Origin: Vulcanisaeta souniana JCM 11219
GTDB lineage: Archaea; Thermoproteota; Thermoprotei; Thermoproteales; Thermocladiaceae
Direction: 5' to 3'
Assembly: GCF_026000775.1 (NCBI RefSeq)
Contig: NZ_AP026830.1
Coordinates: forward strand, 558,001-622,000
DNA: 64,000 nucleotides
Below the pieces are notes generated by a model that saw nothing but the letters and a program-made list of their open reading frames with translations, was not told the origin of the DNA and made no database searches. Shown here one piece after another: positions 8,852-17,577 of the stretch (the first letter of the stretch is position 1; every line of letters starts with the position of its first letter). Position numbers and translations under genes: made by a program.

Positions 8852-10840
8852 TTACCTTAATGCAATTAATGCCATGTGATACGCCGCGTATGCTGATCCC
8901 AACGCTATTAGGAATTGTAAAATCGTGTTGATCACCGTAAGCCTTAAGCCTACAACCTGCTTCTCGGTAATTAACGTTGCAATGCATGGTGAGTAGAAGG
9001 TTGTAAAAACTATCAGTGCTATGGCGGATGGCAGCGAAATAAATGATTTAACCGCATGAATAAGCCCACCCTCCTCAACACCATACATTAAAGCCAGAGT
9101 GCTTAATACAACCTCCTTAAATATATACCCATAAACCAACGCCGCAGAGAACTGCCAGGGTATGCCTATTGGGCTTAACAATGGCGACAATGCATTACCT
9201 ATTATGCCAAGCCACGTTTGCCTCAGGAGCACGGGATTATCAAGAGCCTTTGGGCCTATTACACCACTTGGTCCACTTATCGAAAGGAACCACATTACTA
9301 TTATAAAAATCACTATTAACGCCCCAGCCCTGGAAATGAATTCATAAGTATAATGCCAAACCTTCTTAATGAATGCCTTATGTAAGGGTAATACTAATGG
9401 AGGTAATGTGTAGGAATACGGCGCTTTTCCACCTATGAACTTTAAATGTACCTTTGAGAAACTCGATATAATAATCACGCCGATTAACGCCACTGCATAG
9501 GGCAGTACCACTACAAGGCCCATTAAATGTGGTAATACTGCGGCGGCTATTAATGATATTATCACGAACCTGGCGGTGCACGGTATGTAGGGGATCATTA
9601 ATGCAGTGAGCATCCTATCCCTAGTACTTGGCATGGCCTTAGTGGCGGTTATTGCAGGTACGTTACACCCAGAGCCGGCGATTAAGTATATTAAACCCCT
9701 TGAAGGGATACCAACACGCCTTAACCACCTCTCTATTGGGAATGATATTCTCACGATCAATCCTGAATCCTCTATAAACGCTATTAGGAGGGCAACCCCA
9801 AAGACGTAGGGTATAAAGTCTATTAATGTTGATATCCCATTCCACACCCCATCAATAATTAATGACCTAATTAATTCATTGGTTACGTAATACCCAACAA
9901 CATCATTTATTGGCAATGAATTAAGGGCAGTTGATAATAGGTCCACCAGTGGTTCTAGAGCGAGGAACACGGTCTCAGCTACTACAAATAATAATAAAAT
10001 GGAGATGATTGGTCCGTATTTAGGATTCATGAATAATTCATCATACCTACTGAGCGAGGGCTTTCCACTCTTTATAACAAACCTATTAATAAGTGATCTT
10101 ACAACATTCCAGCGCATAGCCGCGACATAACTACTTACATCTTCAATCTCTCTACGGGCGTTCTCAATCAACTGCCTAACATAATCATTATTCAATAGGC
10201 TACCTATTATTTCCTTCGCAACTGGGTTATCACTGATCACCTCTATTGCAAGCCCCCGTGATATTCCGAGGGTATTAGACAAAGTCTCTATGTATTTCTC
10301 AAGTTTTCCGTAATTAATAATATGCGTATTACCCTGCCTTAATTCATATATCTTAATTATCATATTCTTCAATTTACTCAACCCGGCGCCCTTAGCAGCT
10401 ACTGTAGGTAATACAGGTATTCCTAAGGCTTTACTTAATCCTTCAATGTCGTATTGAAAGCCCCTCCTAGATGCTAAATCCACCATATTAAGAACGAGGA
10501 TTACGGGCCTACCCAGCTCAAGGATTTGAACAAGTAGGTAGAGGGTTTGTTCAGGATCAAGTGCGGATCCGACCGCTATTATGCCGTCATAGTCATCCCG
10601 TAATATCTCCCTGGCAGCCACAGTCTCATCAACCATATTGGCTCTGAGGCTGTAGGTTCCTGGTAAGTCTATGATTGATACTTTAATTCCGTTAATGTTG
10701 TATTCAACTCTATTTATTGAAACCGTGGTACCTGGGTAATTGGCAGTCCTTATGGTAACGCCACTGAGTTCGCTGACTATGGTGGACTTACCACAATTTG
10801 GTATACCAGCAATTAGAACCTTAATGTTATTATCATGCAT
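8852..10840 (-). CDS. feoB: ferrous iron transporter FeoB
   Basis: A Fe(II) transporter in the cytoplasmic membrane. The N-terminal G-protein domain shows G1 (GIPNCGKST, from residue 12), G3 (DLPGTYSL) and G4 (NMVD). It is followed by a helical GDI-like region and then eight or more membrane segments with two Gate domains, including the conserved Cys segment AGSGCNVPAITATKAM and YIPCTARF. The length of 662 residues is normal for archaeal FeoB. It is the first gene of the feoBA operon. The promoter has TATA GCTTTTAAGT at 10880-10871 with a palindrome 16 bases further upstream. The same palindrome is repeated at the divergent permease promoter, so iron-responsive control is likely. Confidence 0.96.
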   Translation of the reverse strand: MHDNNIKVLIAGIPNCGKSTIVSELSGVTIRTANYPGTTVSINRVEYNINGIKVSIIDLPGTYSLRANMVDETVAAREILRDDYDGIIAVGSALDPEQTLYLLVQILELGRPVILVLNMVDLASRRGFQYDIEGLSKALGIPVLPTVAAKGAGLSKLKNMIIKIYELRQGNTHIINYGKLEKYIETLSNTLGISRGLAIEVISDNPVAKEIIGSLLNNDYVRQLIENARREIEDVSSYVAAMRWNVVRSLINRFVIKSGKPSLSRYDELFMNPKYGPIISILLLFVVAETVFLALEPLVDLLSTALNSLPINDVVGYYVTNELIRSLIIDGVWNGISTLIDFIPYVFGVALLIAFIEDSGLIVRISFPIERWLRRVGIPSRGLIYLIAGSGCNVPAITATKAMPSTRDRMLTALMIPYIPCTARFVIISLIAAAVLPHLMGLVVVLPYAVALIGVIIISSFSKVHLKFIGGKAPYSYTLPPLVLPLHKAFIKKVWHYTYEFISRAGALIVIFIIVMWFLSISGPSGVIGPKALDNPVLLRQTWLGIIGNALSPLLSPIGIPWQFSAALVYGYIFKEVVLSTLALMYGVEEGGLIHAVKSFISLPSAIALIVFTTFYSPCIATLITEKQVVGLRLTVINTILQFLIALGSAYAAYHMALIALR

Positions 10841-10896
10841 TTACTTATCGGTTATTCATAATGATGAGTTACTTAAAAGCTATTCTTTGGGCTGAA

Positions 10897-10911
10897 TTAG
10901 GGTAGCCCTAA
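10897..10911. promoter_or_regulatory. palindromic operator, feoB side
   Basis: TTAGGG-TAG-CCCTAA is a perfect 6-bp inverted repeat with a 3-base centre, 16 bases upstream of the feoB TATA element. A near-identical copy is at 10933-10947. The TTAGG...CCTAA half-sites resemble sites of DtxR/IdeR/MntR-type metalloregulators. That regulator assignment is inference from known consensus sites and gene context. Confidence 0.75.
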
Positions 10912-10932
10912 CAGAAAAGTTTATAATTATCA

Positions 10933-10947
10933 TTAGGGTAACCCTAA
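10933..10947. promoter_or_regulatory. palindromic operator, permease side
   Basis: TTAGGG-TAA-CCCTAA, with flanking A and T extending the repeat to 7 bp per arm. It sits between the permease TATA element (AAGTTTATAATTA, about 10917-10929) and its ATG at 10952, so it covers the expected transcription start. Bound protein would block initiation. It matches the feoB-side copy in both arms and differs only in the central triplet. Confidence 0.78.
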
Positions 10948-10951
10948 TAAT

Positions 10952-11716
10952 ATGCAGAAAATCACATTCTCAAGGAAGTCGCCTAGGGTATGGTTACTGG
11001 CAGGCATTATATCAGTGGCCATAATTATTGCCATAATGTCAATGCCCGAAGTACTCGAGCCCCTTGCTAAGTACATAGTTAAGTCCATGGGATCCTACTG
11101 GCTGATTGCAGTGCTCATTGTTGGAGTGATACATGGTTTGAAGCCTGATGAGCATACCTGGCCAATAACGGTGACCTATGGTTTAATGCAGAGAAACGTG
11201 AGAGGTGTTATTACGGCTGTTTCCGTATTTGCCAGTGCCCTGACCCTAGTGTGGACTTTGATGAGTGCCTTAGTTGGTGAGTTAATGGGTTTGCTTAATA
11301 CATCGGTTCTTGACCCGTATGTTGACATAATTGTTGGAATAACCATGATCGGAATTGCCACATACTTGGTGTTTGGGAAACACAGGGATCACCATGATGT
11401 TAAGACCGCGGATTACAGACTAATATGGATTCACGGCTTAGCCGCAGCATTTGGCGGTGATTTCTTCATAGTATTAATTCTGACCATCGTCATTGTTCCC
11501 ATGATCACGACTGGTTTATCATTTCTTGTTGGTTTCATGTTCGGTTTCGGTTCTTGGCTAGCCCAGACCATCATAGTGCTGGCCATCTATAAAGGTGTGG
11601 TTAAGAGCGTTGGTGATTGGAGCGTTGTGGCTGAGGCCGGTAGGATTGCCCTTGGTATATTGGGCCTGTTCATGATTTGGCTTGGCGTTTACTCGTTCTT
11701 ATTTCCCAATGATTAG
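10952..11716 (+). CDS. HoxN/UreH-like metal ion permease
   Basis: A 254-residue membrane protein with about six hydrophobic segments. The second segment contains HGLKPDEHTWP (His61, Asp66, His68), which resembles the metal-binding HX4DH motif of the NiCoT/HoxN/UreH transporter superfamily. A His-rich cytoplasmic loop (GKHRDHHD, near residue 150) follows the third or fourth segment. The metal is not determined. Its divergence from feoB and the shared operator make an iron- or transition-metal-linked transporter or exporter likely. The gene starts leaderless, with its TATA element at 10917-10929, and ends just before the hemB promoter. Confidence 0.75.
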   Translation: MQKITFSRKSPRVWLLAGIISVAIIIAIMSMPEVLEPLAKYIVKSMGSYWLIAVLIVGVIHGLKPDEHTWPITVTYGLMQRNVRGVITAVSVFASALTLVWTLMSALVGELMGLLNTSVLDPYVDIIVGITMIGIATYLVFGKHRDHHDVKTADYRLIWIHGLAAAFGGDFFIVLILTIVIVPMITTGLSFLVGFMFGFGSWLAQTIIVLAIYKGVVKSVGDWSVVAEAGRIALGILGLFMIWLGVYSFLFPND

Positions 11717-11756
11717 GGAAGCATTATTTTTAAACAGGCACTTGGCCTTGAGTAAT

Positions 11757-12809
11757 GTGGTTACTATTGAAAGTATTAGGTTAAGGAGTTACTTGTTTAA
11801 TTATCCTGTTAGTAGGCCTAGGAGGCTCAGGTCAAACATGCTCATTAGGAATATGGTTGCCGAGACAATGCTTAGGTCTGATGACTTCGTGATGCCTTTA
11901 TTCATTAGGGAGGATATCAGCGAGCCTGAGCCCATAAAGTCACTGCCTGGACAGTATAGGTGGCCTCTTAATGATAAGTTGATTAACTTTGTTGATCAAC
12001 TAGTTGGTTCTGGCATTAGGTCAGTTATTTTATTCGGCATACCCGAGCATAAGGACGAGTGGGGTAGCTCAGCATATGAGGAGCATGGTGTGATACAGAG
12101 GGCCATTAGGTTCCTGAAGGACTCCTTTGAGGATAAACTCATTGTCATGGCTGACGTATGCCTTTGCGAGTACACAGACCATGGCCATTGCGGAGTCGTT
12201 AAGAAATTACCCAATGGTAGGTATATAATTGATAATGACTCAACAATAGAGCTCTACGCAAAGACTGCGGTGACCTATGCAGAGTCTGGTGTTGATGTCG
12301 TTGCGCCTTCGGGCATGATGGATGGGCAGGTTAAGGCGATTAGGGAGGCCCTTGATAGGGCTGGCTTCAATGATATTGCAATAATGGCTTATAGCGCTAA
12401 ATATGCGAGTTCATTCTATGGTCCATTTAGGGAGGCTGCGGCCAGTGCGCCTAGGTTTGGTGATAGGCGTAGTTACCAGATGGACCCGAGGAATGCCCAT
12501 GAGGCCCTTAAGGAGGTTGTCATGGACATTAATGAGGGCGCCGACATTGTCATGGTTAAGCCAGCAATGCTTTACTTGGATGTCATTAGGCTCGTGAAAC
12601 AGAACTTCCCGGAGATACCCCTGGCTGCTTATCAGGTCAGTGGTGAGTATGCCATGCTCAAGGCGGCCATAATGAACGGTTGGCTTGATGAGAGGAAGGC
12701 GATCCTTGAATCACTGATTGCCATTAGGAGGGCTGGGGCTGATTTAATAATTACGTATTTTGCAAAGGATGCCGTTGAGTACCTCAGCGAGGTTGATCGA
12801 TTATTCTAG
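11757..12809 (+). CDS. hemB: delta-aminolevulinic acid dehydratase (porphobilinogen synthase)
   Basis: The enzyme condenses two 5-aminolevulinate molecules to porphobilinogen in tetrapyrrole synthesis. Visible hallmarks are the Cys/His metal-site segment DVCLCEYTDHGHCG, the first active-site Lys in IMAYSAKYASSFYGPFREAA, and the Schiff-base Lys in GADIVMVKPAMLYLD. The open frame extends to 11682 and would overlap the preceding gene. I chose GTG 11757 because a TATA element (ATTATTTTTAAAC, about 11723-11735) lies about 27 bases before it, giving a leaderless 350-residue protein. TTG 11748 is an alternative. Location beside the iron-uptake genes fits haem or sirohaem demand. Confidence 0.93.
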   Translation: MVTIESIRLRSYLFNYPVSRPRRLRSNMLIRNMVAETMLRSDDFVMPLFIREDISEPEPIKSLPGQYRWPLNDKLINFVDQLVGSGIRSVILFGIPEHKDEWGSSAYEEHGVIQRAIRFLKDSFEDKLIVMADVCLCEYTDHGHCGVVKKLPNGRYIIDNDSTIELYAKTAVTYAESGVDVVAPSGMMDGQVKAIREALDRAGFNDIAIMAYSAKYASSFYGPFREAAASAPRFGDRRSYQMDPRNAHEALKEVVMDINEGADIVMVKPAMLYLDVIRLVKQNFPEIPLAAYQVSGEYAMLKAAIMNGWLDERKAILESLIAIRRAGADLIITYFAKDAVEYLSEVDRLF

Positions 12810-12825
12810 TAATATAATTAATTCT

Positions 12826-12858
12826 AAAAATAAGTATATTTAATAAATACTTATTTTT
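12826..12858. terminator. AT-rich perfect inverted repeat after hemB, possible terminator
   Basis: AAAAATAAGTA (12826-12836) is exactly complementary to TACTTATTTTT (12848-12858) across an 11-base loop, with the hexamer ATTCTA on both flanks. It starts 17 bases after the hemB stop and precedes the TATA element (AATATAAATA, near 12870) of the next gene. The T-run at the 3' side is consistent with transcript termination. The symmetry could equally be a protein-binding site. Confidence 0.5.
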
Positions 12859-12909
12859 ATTCTAGAGAAAGCAATATAAATACCCCTAGTCACAATATGT
12901 TGATTCGGT

Positions 12910-14121
12910 ATGGATATAGATCGTTTCCTCTCGGATAGATCAAGGTTAATGAAGGCCTCAGAGATTAGGGAGTTATTGAAGTGGGTTAATGAGAATGTGA
13001 TTTCCTTTGGTGGCGGGATGCCTGATCCTTCTTCCTTCCCTGTTAAGGAAATAATGGAGATTACGAGGGATGTCTTGTCCGCCAAGGCAGAGAAGGCGTT
13101 GCAGTACGGCACGACTGGTGGTATTTTAGAATTGAAAGAGGAACTCGCGAAATTCATGGGAAAGGTGGGCATTAAAATTAATGGACCTGAGGATATTATA
13201 ATTACCGTGGGAAGCCAGGAAGCCCTTGATATAATAGGCAGGTTATTCATTAACCCAGGGGATTACATAATAACAGAGAGTCCGACCTACCTAGCTGCGC
13301 TACAGGCCTTTAGGATTTATGGACCTAGGATGGTTGGTATTCCCATGGACAGTGAGGGGGTTAGGGTGGATTTGCTTGAGGAAGCTGTCAGGAAAATAAT
13401 TAATGATGGTGGCAAGTTGAAGTTCATTTATGTAGTACCTACGGGGCAAAATCCAACAGGCATTACAATGAGTGATGAAAGGAGGAAAGCACTACTTGAT
13501 GTTGCCAGCAGGTATGACCTGGCCATAGTTGAGGATGATCCGTACGGCTATATATACTTTGGGGATGATGAACCACCGGCTAGGCTTAAGGCAATGGATA
13601 GTGAGGGTAGGGTTATTTACCTATCCACATTCAGTAAGATAGCGGCGCCTGGGCTTAGGCTTGGTTGGGTTGCGGCGAGTAGTGAGGTGATTAGGTGGTT
13701 TGAGCTTGCCAAGCAATCCATCGACCTGCACACTTCGACGCTTAATCAATACATAGCCGCCGAATTACTAAGGAGAGGTGTCATTGAGAAGAATATACCA
13801 AGGACTAAGGAGATATATAGATCGAAGAGGGACCTAATGCTCCAGGCATTGAGTGAGTACATGCCAAGTGGCGTAAGTTGGACAAGGCCATCGGCAGGTA
13901 TGTTCATTTGGCTAACAACGCCTGAGAGGATAGATACGGGGGAAATGCTGGGTACTGCCATTAAGAAGTATGGTGTTGCCTATGTGCCTGGTAAATCATT
14001 CTATCCCAATGAGGAGAGACACAATGACATGAGGTTGAACTTTACGTATCCAACGCCACAACAAATATTTGAGGGTATAAAGAGACTTGCTTTAGTTATT
14101 GCTGAGTATTTAAATGCATAG
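12910..14121 (+). CDS. PLP-dependent aminotransferase, class I/II (2-aminoadipate/aromatic type)
   Basis: A 403-residue fold-type I aminotransferase that moves amino groups between amino acids and 2-oxoacids. Visible hallmarks are FGGGMPDPSSFP at the start, YGTTGGILELKEELA, TVGSQEALDIIGRLFINPGD, VPTGQNPTG (substrate and cofactor contacts) and the Schiff-base lysine in STFSKIAAPGLRLGW. These match the LysN/KAT-like branch, which includes 2-aminoadipate and aromatic aminotransferases. The substrate cannot be fixed from sequence alone. A TATA element near 12870 lies about 35 bases before the ATG. It is monocistronic, flanked by the inverted repeat above and a separate promoter below. Confidence 0.93.
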   Translation: MDIDRFLSDRSRLMKASEIRELLKWVNENVISFGGGMPDPSSFPVKEIMEITRDVLSAKAEKALQYGTTGGILELKEELAKFMGKVGIKINGPEDIIITVGSQEALDIIGRLFINPGDYIITESPTYLAALQAFRIYGPRMVGIPMDSEGVRVDLLEEAVRKIINDGGKLKFIYVVPTGQNPTGITMSDERRKALLDVASRYDLAIVEDDPYGYIYFGDDEPPARLKAMDSEGRVIYLSTFSKIAAPGLRLGWVAASSEVIRWFELAKQSIDLHTSTLNQYIAAELLRRGVIEKNIPRTKEIYRSKRDLMLQALSEYMPSGVSWTRPSAGMFIWLTTPERIDTGEMLGTAIKKYGVAYVPGKSFYPNEERHNDMRLNFTYPTPQQIFEGIKRLALVIAEYLNA

Positions 14122-14224
14122 GGTTTCTGTTTAGTTTCAATTCCGTTTCAAATGAGTTCGGCAATTCCAATGCGTTGTGTTTTCCATGAATCCTTATAAG
14201 TTACCTTTAATTTAGTTAATCGTA

Positions 14225-15784
14225 ATGTGGAATAAGGATCATGTAATTAATAATGATGGATCAAGTATTAATAAATTGTATGGGGATATACTCGGGGTTA
14301 TCGAAAAAAGTATCAATGAGAATAATAAATTGATAATGGTAATGGGCACAAAACTAAGTTATAATGAATTAATAAGCAAGCTTTTCGTTGGATCATATGT
14401 AGTAATTATTGATAAAGTTAGGAAGAGTGATGTGATGATCAAGGTTAATAATGTGGAGAGCATGGTTAGTCCACCACCATCAATAAGTGGTGCGGAACCT
14501 ACGTATGTGAAGGTGTCTGGCAGTTTTGTGGTAACGAGAATTATGGAGGGTGATTCGTATAAATATACAACAATGCACATAATACCTACAGTTGGCAGTT
14601 TAGTAATATATCCAAACAGTAATATTATTAAGGAATTTCTCGGTTTAGGTGGTGATTTAGTACTTGGTATGACAATGATTAATGGATATAACATACCAAT
14701 GTCGTTAAGTAATGAAATTGTAAGTAAAGGTCTGTTGATAATTGGCCAACCTGGATGCGGTAAATCTCTGCTTATTAAGAATATAATTAATGGGCTCTAT
14801 ATCACAAAGAGTCATAACAATATCGTAATACTTGATAGAACTGGTGAATATCCCAAGGATCTTGTGAGACATGGCATTGGCGCATCAATATTGATGCCAA
14901 TGGACCTAATGAAATTAAATAGACCAATTGACCTAGATGAATTAAGAAAATATGTTATTGATAAGTTACGAATGCTGGGCTTTAATGGTAAGACTAAGAT
15001 AACGATGGACGTCTCTAAGGAAAATGGCATTGATTTTCACATAAACTTCCTAAAACAGGAAATTGGCGAACTAATCGTCTTCCCATCATCAATCAGGTTT
15101 AGGTGGTTTATTGAACGGGCAATTAATTACCTTGACCCAGAAATAAGGTATGCAATATTGGAAATAATGATAAAAGACGAAAAGGCGCTAAGCACAATAC
15201 AGAGCTTCATCAGCGTACTGAAGGACTCCGAGCTGACTAATATGGTTGGTAAGGGATCAATTGGTAAAGCCATGGAACTGGCATACCTACTAAGGGACTC
15301 TGGGTACTTTGATGCCTTAGTTAATGTTGGTAGTGATAACATTGATCTCTCGATCTTCAGTCCGATCAGGGTATTAAAAGGCAGGGTTACAGTCATTGAT
15401 CTTCATGAGCTACCGGAATCATTGATGAATATTTATGAAACTATCCTCATAGAGGATATCATTGGGTGGTTTAGGGGCTCCAGAAATAATAGGGTCGTTA
15501 TTGTTGTAGATAATGCCGAGGGGCTTGCAAATGATAAGAATGTACTGAGTGCCTTAATAAGTAACATGAGGATCGGTAAAGCCCATGGAGTATCCTTTAT
15601 AGTGTCCACAAGAGTTCCTATACGTAAAATATATACAGAGTTTGGAAATATTGCAATCATGAGAACAAACACTGATCCCCTAAGGCTTGGGGGCTGTCAA
15701 GACGATACCGGCCTGCTTGATAAGGAGTTTCTTCTTGTCTCCCCATTACTAAACATTAATTGTCTAAAGGGGTCATTGGCGTAA
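14225..15784 (+). CDS. HerA-like ATPase (DUF87/FtsK-type P-loop)
   Basis: A 519-residue protein. An N-terminal beta-rich region (about residues 35-160) resembles the HAS barrel of HerA proteins. An ATPase core follows, with Walker A GQPGCGKSL (about residues 174-182) and ILDRTGEYP. A Walker B-like VVIVVDNAEGL is near residue 422, and SFIVSTRVP lies towards the end. HerA-family ATPases translocate on DNA, often with NurA in end resection. No nurA-like gene is adjacent. The Walker B acid is followed by Asn rather than Glu, so catalysis may differ. A TATA element (CTTATAAGTT) lies about 30 bases before the ATG. Low similarity to canonical HerA is expected. Confidence 0.72.
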   Translation: MWNKDHVINNDGSSINKLYGDILGVIEKSINENNKLIMVMGTKLSYNELISKLFVGSYVVIIDKVRKSDVMIKVNNVESMVSPPPSISGAEPTYVKVSGSFVVTRIMEGDSYKYTTMHIIPTVGSLVIYPNSNIIKEFLGLGGDLVLGMTMINGYNIPMSLSNEIVSKGLLIIGQPGCGKSLLIKNIINGLYITKSHNNIVILDRTGEYPKDLVRHGIGASILMPMDLMKLNRPIDLDELRKYVIDKLRMLGFNGKTKITMDVSKENGIDFHINFLKQEIGELIVFPSSIRFRWFIERAINYLDPEIRYAILEIMIKDEKALSTIQSFISVLKDSELTNMVGKGSIGKAMELAYLLRDSGYFDALVNVGSDNIDLSIFSPIRVLKGRVTVIDLHELPESLMNIYETILIEDIIGWFRGSRNNRVVIVVDNAEGLANDKNVLSALISNMRIGKAHGVSFIVSTRVPIRKIYTEFGNIAIMRTNTDPLRLGGCQDDTGLLDKEFLLVSPLLNINCLKGSLA

Positions 15785-15817
15785 TCCTAATTAACCCTGC
15801 CATGGTATCTGATCTCA

Positions 15818-16561
15818 GTGACAACTTTAATAGCTGAATTGCCTCCGTTAAGGAGAATCGATAGCATAAATAATTACTTAGGTATGGTAGGTAACGTAGT
15901 TGATTATATAACTCACATCGACATTCCTGACTCTACGTTCGCATCCCCATCAGCAAACTCAGTGCTAATTGGCGCCTTAATTAGGCATAGGTTTTCTAAC
16001 GTAGAGGTTATGGCTAATATTAGGATAGCTGATCATAATAAGGTTGGGCTCACTGCATTAATTATGGGTGGCTTAGCCAATGGTATTAGGAGTTATCTAT
16101 TGATGAGGGGTGACTTGGGCCCAGGTGTTACTGCAGTTACTGACTTGACGCCAGTGAGCGCCATTGAGTACCTAAGGAGTACAGAACAGGTTAATGAGGC
16201 AAGGCTTGGGGTATCAATATCAAGTTTTGATGAGAATTACATAAGGGATAGATTGAGGGTTAAACCTGACTTTGCCATGCTTCAATACACCCTGTCAATG
16301 GATGATCTGAGGAAAGTGGCGATAATAAGTAGGGAGTACGGTATTGATGTTTATCCGCCGTTATTAATAATAACAAGTAAATCTGCAAGGACCATAGGCA
16401 GGATTCTAAACATGGAGATTACAGCTAAGCCAGACCCTGTAGGTGATGCCCTTGAGAGGGCTCGAGAATTACTGCAATATTTCCCAGGCATTTATTTGTC
16501 ATCGCCTGGCGATTTTAATTCAATTATAGAGGTTGCAAGGGCATTAAGGAAGTACCTATGA
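15818..16561 (+). CDS. methylenetetrahydrofolate reductase-like protein (FAD TIM barrel)
   Basis: A 247-residue protein related to MTHFR. It has the N-terminal ELPPLRRID, then IPDSTFASPSANSVLIGALIR, NVEVMANIRIADHNKVGLTALIMGGLANGIRSYLLMRGD and late YPPLLIITSK. These correspond to the substrate/FAD barrel strands, including the diagnostic RGD after the Leu-rich strand. The protein is shorter than bacterial MetF (about 290 residues). A role in one-carbon (tetrahydrofolate or methanopterin-like) metabolism is inferred. The start is GTG 15818, 34 bases after the HerA-like gene. Its last six bases overlap the convergent Mrp gene. Confidence 0.72.
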   Translation: MTTLIAELPPLRRIDSINNYLGMVGNVVDYITHIDIPDSTFASPSANSVLIGALIRHRFSNVEVMANIRIADHNKVGLTALIMGGLANGIRSYLLMRGDLGPGVTAVTDLTPVSAIEYLRSTEQVNEARLGVSISSFDENYIRDRLRVKPDFAMLQYTLSMDDLRKVAIISREYGIDVYPPLLIITSKSARTIGRILNMEITAKPDPVGDALERARELLQYFPGIYLSSPGDFNSIIEVARALRKYL

Positions 16562-17521
16562 ATTCTCCGATTCCTTGTCACCCTCCTCTTCGCCCGGTAA
16601 TTTAAGTAATGATCTTACTTGCTTCTTGGCAGGGGCTTCAACCCTAGACTCAAGCTTATCCTTATACATGGCAATTATAGTATCGACAATGCTCAGTATA
16701 GCCCTTGCGGTATCCGAGGTTGAATACTTCATTAGAAATGGTTCACCCTGATCGTTTGATTCTCCAATTCTTGGGTCAAGTGGTATCATGCCGAGATACG
16801 GTATGCCGTACTTATCCGCCATTTCTTTACCAATTAATTTCCCAAATATGTAATACGTCTTACCTGAATCAGGGCAATAGAAACAGCACATATTCTCCAC
16901 AACACCAGTTACTGGTACTTTCACCTTCCTAGAGAAGTCAATGGTCTTCTGTACAATCCTCCTGGAAACATCACTTGGTGCGGTCACTATTATACTACCG
17001 GTCATTTCGTTAGCAAGGGTTTGGGCTATTGTTAATGGCGCGTCGCCTGTGCCTGGCGGTAAATCAATAAACAATGCATCCAAGTCACCCCAAACTACAC
17101 TACCCAGGAAGTCCTTAATTGCCCTATCAACCAATGGGCCCCTCCAAATGACGGCGGTGTCATCAGTGGGTAGTAGGAAGTCCATGGAGACCACCTTTAT
17201 GCCGAATGGCCCCTCAGCAGGTATTATCTTCTCATCCTCACTAAGGTAAAGATTAGCGCCAACTAGACCGAGTAGTTTTGGTATCGTCGGGCCATAGACA
17301 TCGGCATCAAGTATGCCAACCCTGTAGCCCCTCATTGCAAAGCCCAGTGCCAGGCTTGCTGTGACGAAGCTCTTGCCGACGCCGCCCTTACCGCTCATTA
17401 TTGCAAACTTGGCCTTAATGGACTTCATGGTCTGCGCAATTTCACCAGTATCTAATGGACCCGCCTTTTGTACAGAGACCTTTATCTTATTGGTTCCGCC
17501 TTGGCTGTTCTGCGAGGGCAT
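16556..17521 (-). CDS. Mrp/NBP35-family iron-sulfur cluster carrier ATPase
   Basis: A 321-residue ParA-like ATPase that assembles and delivers Fe-S clusters to apoproteins. The deviant Walker A is SGKGGVGKSF (near residue 39). The switch region shows DADVYGPTIPKLLG and FIDLPPGTGDAPLT. The CCFYC cluster-binding cysteines in VVENMCCFYCPDSGKTYYIFG mark the ApbC/Mrp group. A Glu/Lys-rich, low-complexity C-terminal tail follows residue 285. The TATA element ATTTTTAAATA (17557-17547) is about 30 bases upstream of the ATG. It is convergent with the MTHFR-like gene, with six bases of overlap. Confidence 0.94.
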   Translation of the reverse strand: MPSQNSQGGTNKIKVSVQKAGPLDTGEIAQTMKSIKAKFAIMSGKGGVGKSFVTASLALGFAMRGYRVGILDADVYGPTIPKLLGLVGANLYLSEDEKIIPAEGPFGIKVVSMDFLLPTDDTAVIWRGPLVDRAIKDFLGSVVWGDLDALFIDLPPGTGDAPLTIAQTLANEMTGSIIVTAPSDVSRRIVQKTIDFSRKVKVPVTGVVENMCCFYCPDSGKTYYIFGKLIGKEMADKYGIPYLGMIPLDPRIGESNDQGEPFLMKYSTSDTARAILSIVDTIIAMYKDKLESRVEAPAKKQVRSLLKLPGEEEGDKESENS

Positions 17522-17577
17522 TCGTATTACATTTATAATTAATGTATTTAAAAATCAAACGCCTATGGCGAATTATT

